Shown here in pieces: positions 55,944 through 64,000 of a DNA stretch of 64,000 nucleotides; the first letter of the stretch is position 1; each line of letters begins with the position of its first letter. The notes beneath the pieces were generated by a model. The model did not search any database, was not told the DNA's origin, and saw only the letters and a list, made by a program, of their open reading frames with translations. This stretch comes from Chersky-267 sp963744115 (lineage in GTDB: Bacteria > Chloroflexota > Limnocylindria > Limnocylindrales > CSP1-4). A program made the position numbers and the translations under genes. The DNA lies in assembly GCA_963744115.1 (NCBI GenBank), contig CAVUSI010000002.1, forward strand, positions 558,001-622,000, in the 5' to 3' direction.

Positions 55944-58092
55944 TCCCAAGCGCCCGAAGCCGGACCGTTCCGGCGAACCGCCGAAGGGTCGTCCCACCGC
56001 ACGCCGGACCGGACCGGGTGGCGCCGGCGCGCCCGGCGGCCGCTCCGGCGGGTCGCACGGCGCCGGATCCCCGCGTCCCGGCGGACCGCCGGGCGACCGC
56101 CCGCCGTTCGGGATGCGCAGCGGCGCCGACGGTCGACCGATCCCGGACGGGCCGGGTGGCCCAGCGCCCTTCCGCTCGGACCGTCCCCGCGCCGACCATC
56201 CGCGGTCCGGAGGCCCACGTCCTGGAGGCCAACGTCCCGGGGCATACCGATCCGGCCCGCGTCAGCCCGGCTACGGTCCGGGACCGGGCGGCCCGCACCC
56301 TTCGGCCGGGGGTCCGCGACCGTCGGGATCCCGACCGGGTGGCCCTCGCCCGTCAGGGTACGGCCCGGGCGTCCGTGGCTCCGCCTCGCGCCCGAGCGGC
56401 CCGAGTGGCCCGCGCCGCGACCCGAGGGAGGCATGGACCGATCGCCCCGATCGGGAGCCCGGCGAGTGGCCGGGCGACCGGGACCGGTACCCCGATGCGT
56501 CCGATCGGCCGCGCCCGTCCGCGGCACGGCCGGGTGCCTCCCGTCCGTACGGTGCGGGACCGCCCGGCCCCCGATCGTCGGGTCCTCGCCCGTTCACCCC
56601 GCGACCGCCCGGGCCACGTTCGTTCACACCGCGTCCGGGCGGCCCGGGGACCGACCGGCGACCGGACGAAGGGCCGGCGCGAGACTCGTTCCCGACGCGG
56701 CCGCGACCGCCGGTCGGTCCGTTCGGACCGGCCCCGAGGTCCTGGGTCGACCGCCGTCCCCGGTCCGGACCCGCGCCGAGCGGTCGTCCGTATCCGCCGC
56801 CGATGCCGCCATCGATGGACCTGCTCGACCCGGCCACGGAGGAGCTGGTCGCCGGTCGGCGTCCGGTCGAGGAGGCGTTCGTCGCGCGTCGCGAGGCCCG
56901 ACGTTTGCTGGTGGTCCCGCAGCGACGCCAGGCGCTCGAGAAGCTGGTCCTCCACGCCACGAGCCTGCGCATCCCGATCGTCGAGGTCGAGGGTGGGACG
57001 TTGACCGCGTTGTCCGGGTTCGACGGCCATCAGGGCGTCGCGCTCGTCGTGGCGCCCCGCCGGTACGCCGAGGTGGACGACATCCTGGCCCGGGCGATCG
57101 AACGCGGCGAGGCGCCGTTCGTGCTGGTGCTCGACTCGCTCGAGGACCCGCAGAACGTCGGGACGCTGCTCCGGAGCGCCGAGGCGGCCGCGACCCATGG
57201 GGTCGTCTTCCCGACCCGCCACCAGGCGCCGATGAGCCCGTCGGCGATCAAGGCCTCGGCCGGGGCGGTCGAACACCTCCTGTTGGCGCCCGTCGACGAC
57301 CTGCCGGGGGCGCTGGCGGACCTGCACGTCCGCGGGCTGCGGATCGTGGGAGCCGACGCGGACGCCGCGCTGACGGTCCGCGACGCCGATCTGCGCGGTC
57401 CCCTGGCCCTCGTCGTGGGTAGCGAGGGCCAGGGTCTCGGACCCGCCGTTCGCCGGCGCTGCGACCTGCTCGTCCGGATCCCCATGCGCGGGGCGGTCGG
57501 CTCGCTCAACGCCTCGGTCGCGGGCTCGATCCTGCTGTACGAGGCCACGACCCAGCGCGTCGGCTCGACCCAGGCGCGCCCGGTCGACCCACGGCCGGCC
57601 ACGGAGCCGGCGTCGGAGATCGCGTCGGTCGATGCGCCGGAGAATGCCGAGCCGATCGACGGGAAGACCGAGCCCGCTGAACGGCCGGAGGATCCGCCGG
57701 CGGGTGGACCCGTGAAGACGTCGAAGCGTTCGGCCGGCAGGACCGGATCGAAGAAGGCCCTCGCCCACGAGACCCGTCCGGTCACGTCCTCGCCGGCCGT
57801 CGAGGCCGCCACCCAGGTCGCTGTGGAGTCCGGCGTCCCCGGCAAGGACGGTGCACGAAAGGGGGCGACCAAGGGATCGAAGGCGAAGGGGTCGAAGGCG
57901 AAGGCTTCGGCCACGACCAAGCCGGCGGTCTCGAAGGCCGCGACGAAGGCGAAGGCCGCCCCACCGAAGGCGAAGGCCTCTTCACCGAAGGCCGGCACCG
58001 GATCGAAGTCCGCCTCCAAGCCGAAGAAGGCGGCCGCACGTGCTGACGACCCCGAGGCGCTGCTGCCGGGCGGCCCGCCGTCGGAGGTCTGA
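55936..58092 (+). CDS. rlmB: SpoU-family rRNA 2'-O-methyltransferase (RlmB-like) with long disordered arms
   Basis: A 718-residue protein. The methyltransferase (about 294-540) has an N-terminal substrate-binding domain (V-A-G-R-R-P-V-E-E-A) and the three SpoU motifs: D-P-Q-N-V-G-T-L-L-R-S-A, V-V-G-S-E-G-Q-G-L, and S-L-N-A-S-V-A-G-S-I-L. By context and motifs it is closest to RlmB, which methylates 23S G2251. The first ~293 residues are Pro/Gly/Arg repeats, and residues 541-718 end in a Lys/Ala/Pro run like histone H1. Both arms could bind RNA. ATG at 55936 overlaps cysS; an internal ATG at 56815 would give the bare enzyme. Confidence 0.88.
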   Translation: MPSPKRPKPDRSGEPPKGRPTARRTGPGGAGAPGGRSGGSHGAGSPRPGGPPGDRPPFGMRSGADGRPIPDGPGGPAPFRSDRPRADHPRSGGPRPGGQRPGAYRSGPRQPGYGPGPGGPHPSAGGPRPSGSRPGGPRPSGYGPGVRGSASRPSGPSGPRRDPREAWTDRPDREPGEWPGDRDRYPDASDRPRPSAARPGASRPYGAGPPGPRSSGPRPFTPRPPGPRSFTPRPGGPGTDRRPDEGPARDSFPTRPRPPVGPFGPAPRSWVDRRPRSGPAPSGRPYPPPMPPSMDLLDPATEELVAGRRPVEEAFVARREARRLLVVPQRRQALEKLVLHATSLRIPIVEVEGGTLTALSGFDGHQGVALVVAPRRYAEVDDILARAIERGEAPFVLVLDSLEDPQNVGTLLRSAEAAATHGVVFPTRHQAPMSPSAIKASAGAVEHLLLAPVDDLPGALADLHVRGLRIVGADADAALTVRDADLRGPLALVVGSEGQGLGPAVRRRCDLLVRIPMRGAVGSLNASVAGSILLYEATTQRVGSTQARPVDPRPATEPASEIASVDAPENAEPIDGKTEPAERPEDPPAGGPVKTSKRSAGRTGSKKALAHETRPVTSSPAVEAATQVAVESGVPGKDGARKGATKGSKAKGSKAKASATTKPAVSKAATKAKAAPPKAKASSPKAGTGSKSASKPKKAAARADDPEALLPGGPPSEV

Positions 58093-58118
58093 CCGGCGGC
58101 CGGTCCGCCGTGGCGCGG

Positions 58119-58148
58119 TTGACGCTCGCGGCCGGTCCGCCCTATCAT
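58119..58148 (+). promoter_or_regulatory. Promoter of the tRNA-tuf operon
   Basis: TTGACG (58119-58124), 18 bases, TATCAT (58143-58148). The first tRNA begins 43 bases downstream. Confidence 0.7.
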
Positions 58149-58190
58149 TCCCGGGCGCCACAGGGTCTCCTGCGGTATGGTCCTGCGCGC

Positions 58191-58266
58191 GCCGACGTAG
58201 CTCAATTGGTAGAGCAGCGGTTTTGTAAACCGCCGGTTCCGGGTTCGAGTCCCGTCGTCGGCTCCA
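58191..58266 (+). tRNA. tRNA-Thr(UGU)
   Basis: Acceptor GCCGACG pairs with CGTCGGC, discriminator T, encoded CCA. Anticodon loop TTTGTAA gives TGT. Confidence 0.97.
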
Positions 58267-58327
58267 GCGCGAATAACGCGTGCCGGGTGCACCACGGGCG
58301 CCGCAGCGTCACCGGGTACGTCCCAGT

Positions 58328-58412
58328 GGGTAGGTTGAGCAGGTGGTGAGCTCCGCTGACTGTAGATCAGCCGTCTTCGACTGTGGGGGTTCGATTCCCT
58401 CCCTGCCCACCA
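58328..58412 (+). tRNA. tRNA-Tyr(GUA)
   Basis: Acceptor GGGTAGG pairs with CCTGCCC (one U-G pair), discriminator A, encoded CCA. Anticodon GTA, with the long variable arm of bacterial tRNA-Tyr. Confidence 0.96.
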
Positions 58413-58443
58413 TCGATCCGGAGACATTCAAGGGTTCGACCAG

Positions 58444-58519
58444 GCCCACATAGCTCAGCTGGCAGAGCACTTCCTTGGTAAGGAAGAGGTCATCGGTTCA
58501 AGTCCGATTGTGGGCTCCA
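58444..58519 (+). tRNA. tRNA-Thr(GGU)
   Basis: Acceptor GCCCACA pairs with TGTGGGC, discriminator T, encoded CCA. Anticodon GGT. The Thr-Tyr-Thr-tuf order resembles E. coli thrU-tyrU-glyT-thrT-tufB with the Gly gene missing. Confidence 0.97.
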
Positions 58520-58621
58520 TCACCGCGGTCCCCCAGGCCCCGATGATCCCCCGGATGGCGGGCCCTCCTGCCAGAAGCCCGCGGCGGCCCGGCCGCCCGA
58601 CAGTTTGGAGAAAGCGCTCAC

Positions 58622-59818
<1,197 letters not shown>

Positions 59819-59822
59819 TCCG

Positions 59823-59987
59823 ATGGCAAAAGCGGAGAACCGTCCGGTCATCCTGCTGGCGTGCACCGAGTGCCGCGAGCGGACCTATACGACGCGGAAG
59901 AACAAGAAGAACGATCCGAACCGGATCGAGCTCATGAAATACTGTCCGCGAGACCGTCGCCACACCCTCCACCGGGAGGCGAAGTAG
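59823..59987 (+). CDS. rpmG: 50S ribosomal protein L33
   Basis: A 54-residue protein, ATG at 59823, four bases after the tuf stop. It has the C-T-E-C and later single-Cys positions (K-Y-C-P-R-D), with Y-T-T-R-K-N-K-K-N in the middle, all typical of the L33 zinc-binding form (here three Cys are seen, so one ligand may be missing or replaced). It sits where rpmG is usually found, between tuf and tRNA-Trp/secE. Confidence 0.93.
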   Translation: MAKAENRPVILLACTECRERTYTTRKNKKNDPNRIELMKYCPRDRRHTLHREAK

Positions 59988-59998
59988 CGGCTCACCGG

Positions 59999-60074
59999 AG
60001 GGGTGTAGCTCAATTGGCAGAGCACCGGTCTCCAAAACCGGCGGTTGTAGGTTCGAGTCCTATCGCCCCTGCCA
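59999..60074 (+). tRNA. tRNA-Trp(CCA)
   Basis: Acceptor AGGGGTG pairs with CGCCCCT (one U-G pair), discriminator G, encoded CCA. Anticodon CCA. Its G-C-C-A end is complementary to the UGGC bulge of the trp T-box at 8928-8931. Confidence 0.97.
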
Positions 60075-60109
60075 CTCCGTCATCAAACCGTACCTGAAGG
60101 CTAGACCCG

Positions 60110-60301
60110 ATGTTGCAGCGGATCCGTCGCTATCTCGACGAGTCCTGGTCCGAATTGAAGAAGGTCACCTGGCCGACGCGACAGCAGACCCTGAACCTGA
60201 CGGTCCTGGTCTTCGTCGTCAGCTTCGTGGTGGGCGTCTTCATCTCGTTCTTCGACCTGATCTTCACGGCCGGACTCGACTTCATCGGAACGCTGGGGTA
60301 G
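60110..60301 (+). CDS. secE: Preprotein translocase subunit SecE
   Basis: A 63-residue protein with the conserved amphipathic segment E-L-K-K-V-T-W-P-T-R followed by one membrane helix (about residues 29-50). It forms the SecYEG channel. It is the first gene of the secE-nusG-rplKAJL cluster and starts 35 bases after tRNA-Trp. Confidence 0.96.
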   Translation: MLQRIRRYLDESWSELKKVTWPTRQQTLNLTVLVFVVSFVVGVFISFFDLIFTAGLDFIGTLG

Positions 60302-60310
60302 GCGACCACC

Positions 60311-60895
60311 ATGACCGACGCGCCCACGACCGAGACGACCGAGACCCCGGCCAGCCCGAAGCACTGGTATGTCATCCACACCTATTCGGGCTACGAGAAC
60401 AAGGTCAAGACCAACCTCGAGCACCGCATCGAGTCGATGGGCATGGATGACAAGATCTTCCAGGTCCTCGTCCCGATGGAGGACGAGATCGAGATCCGCC
60501 AGGGCCAGCGCCACACCGTCCAGAAGAAGGTCTACCCGGGCTATGTCCTGGTCGAGATGATCCTGGACCCGGACAGCTGGTTCGTCGTCCGCAACACGCC
60601 GGGCGTGACCAGCTTCGTCGGCGGCGGGAACATCCCCGGCCAGCGCAACGAGCCGATCCCGCTCGCCGATCACGAGGTCAAGCAGATCCTCCGGACGATG
60701 GGCGTCGAGACGCCCAAGTACCGGGTGGCCTTCATCAAGGGCCAGAGCGTCCGGGTCACCGACGGACCGTTCGCCGAGTTCATCGGGACGGTCGACGAGG
60801 TCAACCCCGAGCGCAACAAGGTCAAGGTCCTCGTCAGCATCTTCGGCCGCGAGACGCCGGTCGAGCTTGACTTCCTCCAGGTCGAGAAACTGTGA
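60311..60895 (+). CDS. nusG: Transcription termination/antitermination protein NusG
   Basis: A 194-residue RNA polymerase-bound elongation factor. The N-terminal NGN domain has W-Y-V-I-H-T-Y-S-G-Y-E-N-K-V, and the C-terminal KOW domain has G-Q-S-V-R-V-T-D-G-P-F-A. It can couple polymerase to the ribosome via S10 and could serve the boxA-driven rRNA antitermination complex encoded nearby. It starts nine bases after secE. Confidence 0.97.
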   Translation: MTDAPTTETTETPASPKHWYVIHTYSGYENKVKTNLEHRIESMGMDDKIFQVLVPMEDEIEIRQGQRHTVQKKVYPGYVLVEMILDPDSWFVVRNTPGVTSFVGGGNIPGQRNEPIPLADHEVKQILRTMGVETPKYRVAFIKGQSVRVTDGPFAEFIGTVDEVNPERNKVKVLVSIFGRETPVELDFLQVEKL

Positions 60896-60929
60896 GCACC
60901 GCCCGGACGGCCCAGGCCCGCGTTGTCGG

Positions 60930-60992
60930 CTCCGCGCACTCGCTCACGCACGGGCGTGCGCTCGCTCATGTGCTCACCTCCGCCTCGGCCCG
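60930..60992 (+). repeat. REP-like element, copy 1 (nusG-rplK spacer)
   Basis: CACTCGCTCACGCAC-GGGC-GTGCGCTCGCTCATGTGCTC: a CGCAC/GTGCG hairpin followed by CTCGCTC and GTGCTC. It is related to the three copies after rplL. It lies in the 155-base spacer that has no gene. Confidence 0.6.
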
Positions 60993-61050
60993 GACCGCCC
61001 GGCTCGGCGCTCACCGGGCTGCGTCCCGCTAGAAAGGAATCCCGACCACC

Positions 61051-61476
61051 TTGGCCAAGAAGATCCGAATCGTGCTGACGCTCCAGCTCCCCGCCGGCAA
61101 GGCGACGCCCGCCCCACCGGTCGGGACGGCGCTGGGCCCGCACGGCATCAACATCGTCGAGTTCACCAAGGCCTACAACGAGAAGACCGCCGACAAGTCG
61201 GGCCAGATCATCCCGGCCCAGATCACGGTCTTCGAGGATCGATCGTTCACGTTCATCCTCAAGACGCCGCCGGCCGCCGACCTCCTGCGCAAGGCCGCGG
61301 GGATCGACAAGGGGGCCGAGACGACCGGCCGAGAGACGGTCGGCCGGGTGACCCGGGACCAGCTCCGGGAGATCGCCACCATCAAGATGACCGACCTCAA
61401 CGCCAACGATCTGGAGGCGGCCGCCCGCCAGATCGAGGGCACCGCCCGTTCGATGGGCCTCGAGGTCGTCGGCTAG
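61051..61476 (+). CDS. rplK: 50S ribosomal protein L11
   Basis: A 141-residue ribosomal stalk-base protein. The N-terminal A-K-K...L-Q-L-P-A-G-K-A-T-P-A-P-P-V-G-T-A-L-G-P-H-G-I-N and the C-terminal R-x-G-T-A-R-S-M-G form the known rRNA- and thiostrepton-binding regions. Start TTG at 61051 is used because the N-terminus A-K-K fits; AAAGGAA lies upstream. Confidence 0.97.
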   Translation: MAKKIRIVLTLQLPAGKATPAPPVGTALGPHGINIVEFTKAYNEKTADKSGQIIPAQITVFEDRSFTFILKTPPAADLLRKAAGIDKGAETTGRETVGRVTRDQLREIATIKMTDLNANDLEAAARQIEGTARSMGLEVVG

Positions 61477-61576
61477 CCACCATCTCCCGCGCACCGGCCG
61501 CGAGACGCATCCGCCGGTCGTCCACCCCGCGCCAGGGGAAGGCCGCGATCCGGCCGCCGCAACGAGGAACCGAACC

Positions 61577-62281
61577 ATGGCACACGGCAAGCGCTACACC
61601 GAGGCCGCCGGGCTGGTCGATCGGGACACGGTCTACGCCCCCGACGCGGCGACCGACCTGGTCAAGGCCACCAGCACGGTCAAGTTCGACCCGACGATCG
61701 AGGCCCATCTGCGGCTCGGCGTCGACCCGCGTCACGCGGACCAGATGGTCCGTGGCACGGTGGTCCTCCCGCACGGCACGGGCAAGGTCGTCCGAGTGGT
61801 CGTCTTCGCCCAGGGCGAGAAGGCCCAGGAGGCGCTCCGCGGCGGGGCCGACGAGGTCGGCGCCGAGGACCTGGTCAAGAAGATCGAAGCGGGCTGGACC
61901 GAGTTCGATGTCGCCCTCGCGACCCCGGACACGATGGGGATGGTCGGCAAGCTCGGCAAGATCCTCGGCCGGAAGGGCCTCATGCCGAACCCGAAGTCGG
62001 GCACCATCACGTTCGACATCGAGCGGGCGCTCCGGGAGGTCAAGGGCGGCCGGGTCGAGTTCAAGGTCGACAAGGGGGCGATCGTCCACGTCGCCTTCGG
62101 CAAGGGCAGCTTCTCGTCCGAGGAGCTGCTGGCCAACCTGGCGGCGCTCGTCGACGCCATCAACCGGGCGAAGCCCGCCGGGGCCAAGGGCCAGTACCTC
62201 AAGACACTGACGATCGCCAGCACGATGGGCCCGGGCATCCGGGTCGATATCCCGGGGGTGCTCGCCGCCGCGGTGGCGTAG
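61577..62281 (+). CDS. rplA: 50S ribosomal protein L1
   Basis: A 234-residue rRNA-binding protein of the L1 stalk, which also represses its own operon in many bacteria. G-R-K-G-L-M-P-N-P-K-S-G-T-I and the C-terminal P-G-I-R-V-D are typical. It starts 100 bases after rplK. Confidence 0.97.
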   Translation: MAHGKRYTEAAGLVDRDTVYAPDAATDLVKATSTVKFDPTIEAHLRLGVDPRHADQMVRGTVVLPHGTGKVVRVVVFAQGEKAQEALRGGADEVGAEDLVKKIEAGWTEFDVALATPDTMGMVGKLGKILGRKGLMPNPKSGTITFDIERALREVKGGRVEFKVDKGAIVHVAFGKGSFSSEELLANLAALVDAINRAKPAGAKGQYLKTLTIASTMGPGIRVDIPGVLAAAVA

Positions 62282-62632
62282 CCCGGGTTCCGCACCGCGC
62301 CGGACATCCGGACGCGGCACCATATCCGGCGACGACGAACGGGCCAGCCCGCTCCGATCGCCTGACAATCGAATACGACGGACGCCCAAGACAGCCTGCG
62401 CCCGCGGACCGTGCCTCACCCGATGGGGGAGGGGCGGTCGGGGCTTGAACCGCCGCACGGACCGGAACGCCCGGGGACGACGGCGAGCACGCCGAGGCAG
62501 GACGAGCCTCCCGAGACGCGGGTGGCGCCACCCTGCAGACGCAAGTGGACCGTCGCAGGGTCGGACCGGCCGGATGGCCGGCTCCGCGCCACCGCCGCGC
62601 GCCGGCAGCGCGCAGAACACGGGAGGTCATCC
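62282..62632 (+). promoter_or_regulatory. rplJ leader, possible L10 autoregulatory element
   Basis: The 351 bases between rplA and rplJ hold no gene. CCCAAGACAGCCTGCGCCC at about 62385-62403 resembles the conserved core of L10 leaders, and GGACCG / CGGTCC-like segments could form the main stem. By analogy L10-L7/L12 would bind here to repress rplJL. GC-rich stems fill the rest. Confidence 0.45.
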
Positions 62633-63157
62633 ATGCCGACCGAGGCCAAGCGAGAAACGGTCGCCGAGCTCAAGGAGGAACTCTCCAACAGCACGGCCAT
62701 GATCGTCTCCGAGTACCGCGGCCTCAAAGTGAGCGAGATCGCCGAGATCAGGCGGTCGCTGCGCAAGAACGACGTCACGTACCGGGTCGTCAAGAACCGG
62801 CTCATGCGGATCGCCGCGAACGAGTCGGGCCATGACGCCCTGTCGCCCTTCCTCGAAGGTCCCAGCGCCATCGCGTTCGGGTCCGGCGATGAGGCGACGA
62901 TCGCCAAGGCGGTCCTCGACGCGACCCGGCCGTACAAGATCGTCAAGGTCAAGGGCGCCGTCCTGGGCAACCGGGCGATCGACATCGACGGGGTCACCCG
63001 TCTGGCGACGCTCCCGCCGCGGGACGTGCTCCTGGCCCAGATCGCCGGTGCGATCGCAGCCCCGATGGCCACCGTGGCCGGGCTGTTCGACGCTCCGCTC
63101 CGCGACATCGCGGGCGGGATCGGTGCCCTGGCCGACCAGCGCAGCGCCAGCGCCTAG
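62633..63157 (+). CDS. rplJ: 50S ribosomal protein L10
   Basis: A 174-residue protein that anchors L7/L12 dimers on the ribosome. S-E-Y-R-G-L-K-V-S-E-I-A-E-I-R in the N-terminal domain and the typical long C-terminal helix are present. ATG at 62633 with GGGAGG seven bases upstream; a longer upstream frame is leader sequence. Confidence 0.97.
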   Translation: MPTEAKRETVAELKEELSNSTAMIVSEYRGLKVSEIAEIRRSLRKNDVTYRVVKNRLMRIAANESGHDALSPFLEGPSAIAFGSGDEATIAKAVLDATRPYKIVKVKGAVLGNRAIDIDGVTRLATLPPRDVLLAQIAGAIAAPMATVAGLFDAPLRDIAGGIGALADQRSASA

Positions 63158-63229
63158 CTCACACCGACCCAGACCCCTGGCCGCCGCCCATCGGGCGACC
63201 GGCCGTCAGATCCAGGAGGATCCACCATC

Positions 63230-63622
63230 ATGGCTACCGTTACCGCCGACCAGCTCCTCGAGGCCTTCGAGAAGATGACCGTCCTCGAGCTGTCGGAGTT
63301 CAAGAAGAAGTTCGAGGATCGCTTCGGCGTCACGGCCGCCGCTCCGGTCGCTGTCGCCGCGGCCGCCGCGCCGGGTGGCGCCGCTCCGGCCGAGGCCGCC
63401 GCGGAGGAGCAGACCGAGTTCACCGCGACCCTGACCGAGATCGGGCCGAACAAGATCCCCGTGATCAAGGTCGTCCGCGAGCTCACCGGGCTCGGCCTCA
63501 AGGAGGCCAAGGATGTCGTCGACGCGACGCCCAAGGCCGTCAAGGAAGGCATCACCAAGGACGAGGCCGAGAAGATCAAGGCCGCCCTCGAAGAGGTCGG
63601 CGCCAAAGTCGAGATCAAGTAG
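63230..63622 (+). CDS. rplL: 50S ribosomal protein L7/L12
   Basis: A 130-residue stalk protein that stimulates GTPase factors such as EF-Tu. N-terminal dimerisation helix, an Ala/Pro-rich hinge, and C-terminal domain with K-I-x-V-I-K-V-V-R-E-L-T-G-L-G-L-K-E-A-K. AGGAGG lies upstream of the ATG. Confidence 0.98.
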   Translation: MATVTADQLLEAFEKMTVLELSEFKKKFEDRFGVTAAAPVAVAAAAAPGGAAPAEAAAEEQTEFTATLTEIGPNKIPVIKVVRELTGLGLKEAKDVVDATPKAVKEGITKDEAEKIKAALEEVGAKVEIK

Positions 63623-63659
63623 CTCGGCCCGCCGGTGGGACGGCGCCAGGCGTCGTTGC

Positions 63660-63880
63660 AGGTTGCGCGCGTTCGCTCACGCACCTTGGGGTGCGCTCGC
63701 TCGCGTGCTCGCCTGCGCCTAGCCTGACACCGTCCGACCGGCCGGCGGGTTTCGCTCGCTCGCGTGCTCGCCGGCGCCTACGGCTACGCTCGCCCGACCG
63801 CCGAGCTCGTTCCTGTTCGTGCGCTCGCTCGCGTGCTCGACCGCGCCTCGCCTGGCACCGTCCGATCGACGAGCTACCAT
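63660..63880 (+). repeat. REP-like elements, copies 2-4 (after rplL)
   Basis: Three related units at about 63667-63722, 63750-63782 and 63817-63850. Each has GCTCGCTCGCGTGCTCG followed by a C-rich GCGCCT. Copies 2 and 4 are then followed by GCCT(G)xCACCGTCCGA. The first also holds a CGCACC/GGTGCG hairpin. There is no gene in 63623-64000 apart from a promoter at the end. Confidence 0.7.
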
Positions 63881-63940
63881 CCAGGGACGTGTACTCACGC
63901 TTCGGCGTTTCGGAGCTTCGTCGGGTCTCGGCGAGGTCGT

Positions 63941-63969
63941 TTGACCGTGGCTGCGAATTGCGATATGCT
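63941..63969 (+). promoter_or_regulatory. Promoter at the right edge of the window
   Basis: TTGACC (63941-63946), 17 bases, TATGCT (63964-63969). Its gene lies outside; from the conserved order after rplL, rpoB-rpoC is expected. Confidence 0.65.
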
Positions 63970-64000
63970 GCTGGGTCTGTGAGCGCGGCCTTCCCCCTCT

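Overview
The window is a 64-kb piece of a GC-rich bacterial chromosome made almost entirely of core genes. The 16S/23S/5S operon, the many NTG starts, the N-terminal Cys motif of the LysM protein and the T-box and SRP RNA types fit a Chloroflexota bacterium, perhaps the Limnocylindria/Ellin6529 group. That placement is my inference from the look of the 16S gene; no alignment was run. I see no transposase, integrase, CRISPR array, phage gene or replication origin.

Layout. 1-4.6 kb: end of a class I lysyl-tRNA synthetase, serS, an RDD membrane protein and a GNAT acetyltransferase, with a convergent DUF2207-like gene. 4.7-8.6 kb: tRNA-Ser, small proteins, a GGDEF/HD-GYP c-di-GMP protein and a surface protein. 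8.6-16.3 kb: a complete trp operon (trpE-G-D-[C-F-B fusion]-A) behind a tryptophan T-box. 16.3-19.2 kb: a reverse-strand secreted multidomain gene with a near-exact internal duplication and two frameshifts. 20-27.3 kb: a reverse-strand shikimate operon (aroF-aroA-aroE-aroC-aroKB fusion-aroQ-chorismate mutase) headed by what looks like a Phe/Tyr leader-peptide attenuator. 27.3-28 kb: non-coding GC-rich tandem repeats. 28-34.6 kb: tRNAs, a dehydrogenase, a secreted metallophosphatase, a PPi-type phosphofructokinase and a deaminase-like protein. 34.6-37.9 kb: large SRP RNA, dnaX, ybaB, recR. 37.9-43.7 kb: rRNA operon with tRNA-Ile and tRNA-Ala, two promoters, boxA sites and processing stems. 43.8-58.1 kb: LysM protein, mutM, a strongly extended ribosomal protein S1, clpC, radA, PIN-TRAM, ispDF fusion, cysS and an extended SpoU methyltransferase. 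58.2-64 kb: tRNA-Thr, -Tyr, -Thr, tuf, rpmG, tRNA-Trp, secE, nusG, rplK, rplA, rplJ, rplL, and a promoter for the next (unseen) operon.

How the genes fit together. The aro operon makes chorismate and the trp operon turns it into tryptophan. Each has its own amino-acid sensor: a leader peptide with Phe-Tyr-Phe for aro, and a T-box reading uncharged tRNA-Trp for trp. The matching tRNA-Trp gene lies in the same window. Gene fusion (trpCFB, aroKB, ispDF) and 4-base stop/start overlaps (ATGA, GTGA, TTGA) are common, so tight translational coupling is a theme. Several monocistronic genes have a -10-like box only 6-8 bases before the start codon and no Shine-Dalgarno, suggesting leaderless mRNAs.

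Caution: trpA and the secreted repeat gene together need three single-base corrections, each an extra base in a G/C-rich run. These could be sequencing or assembly errors rather than biology.
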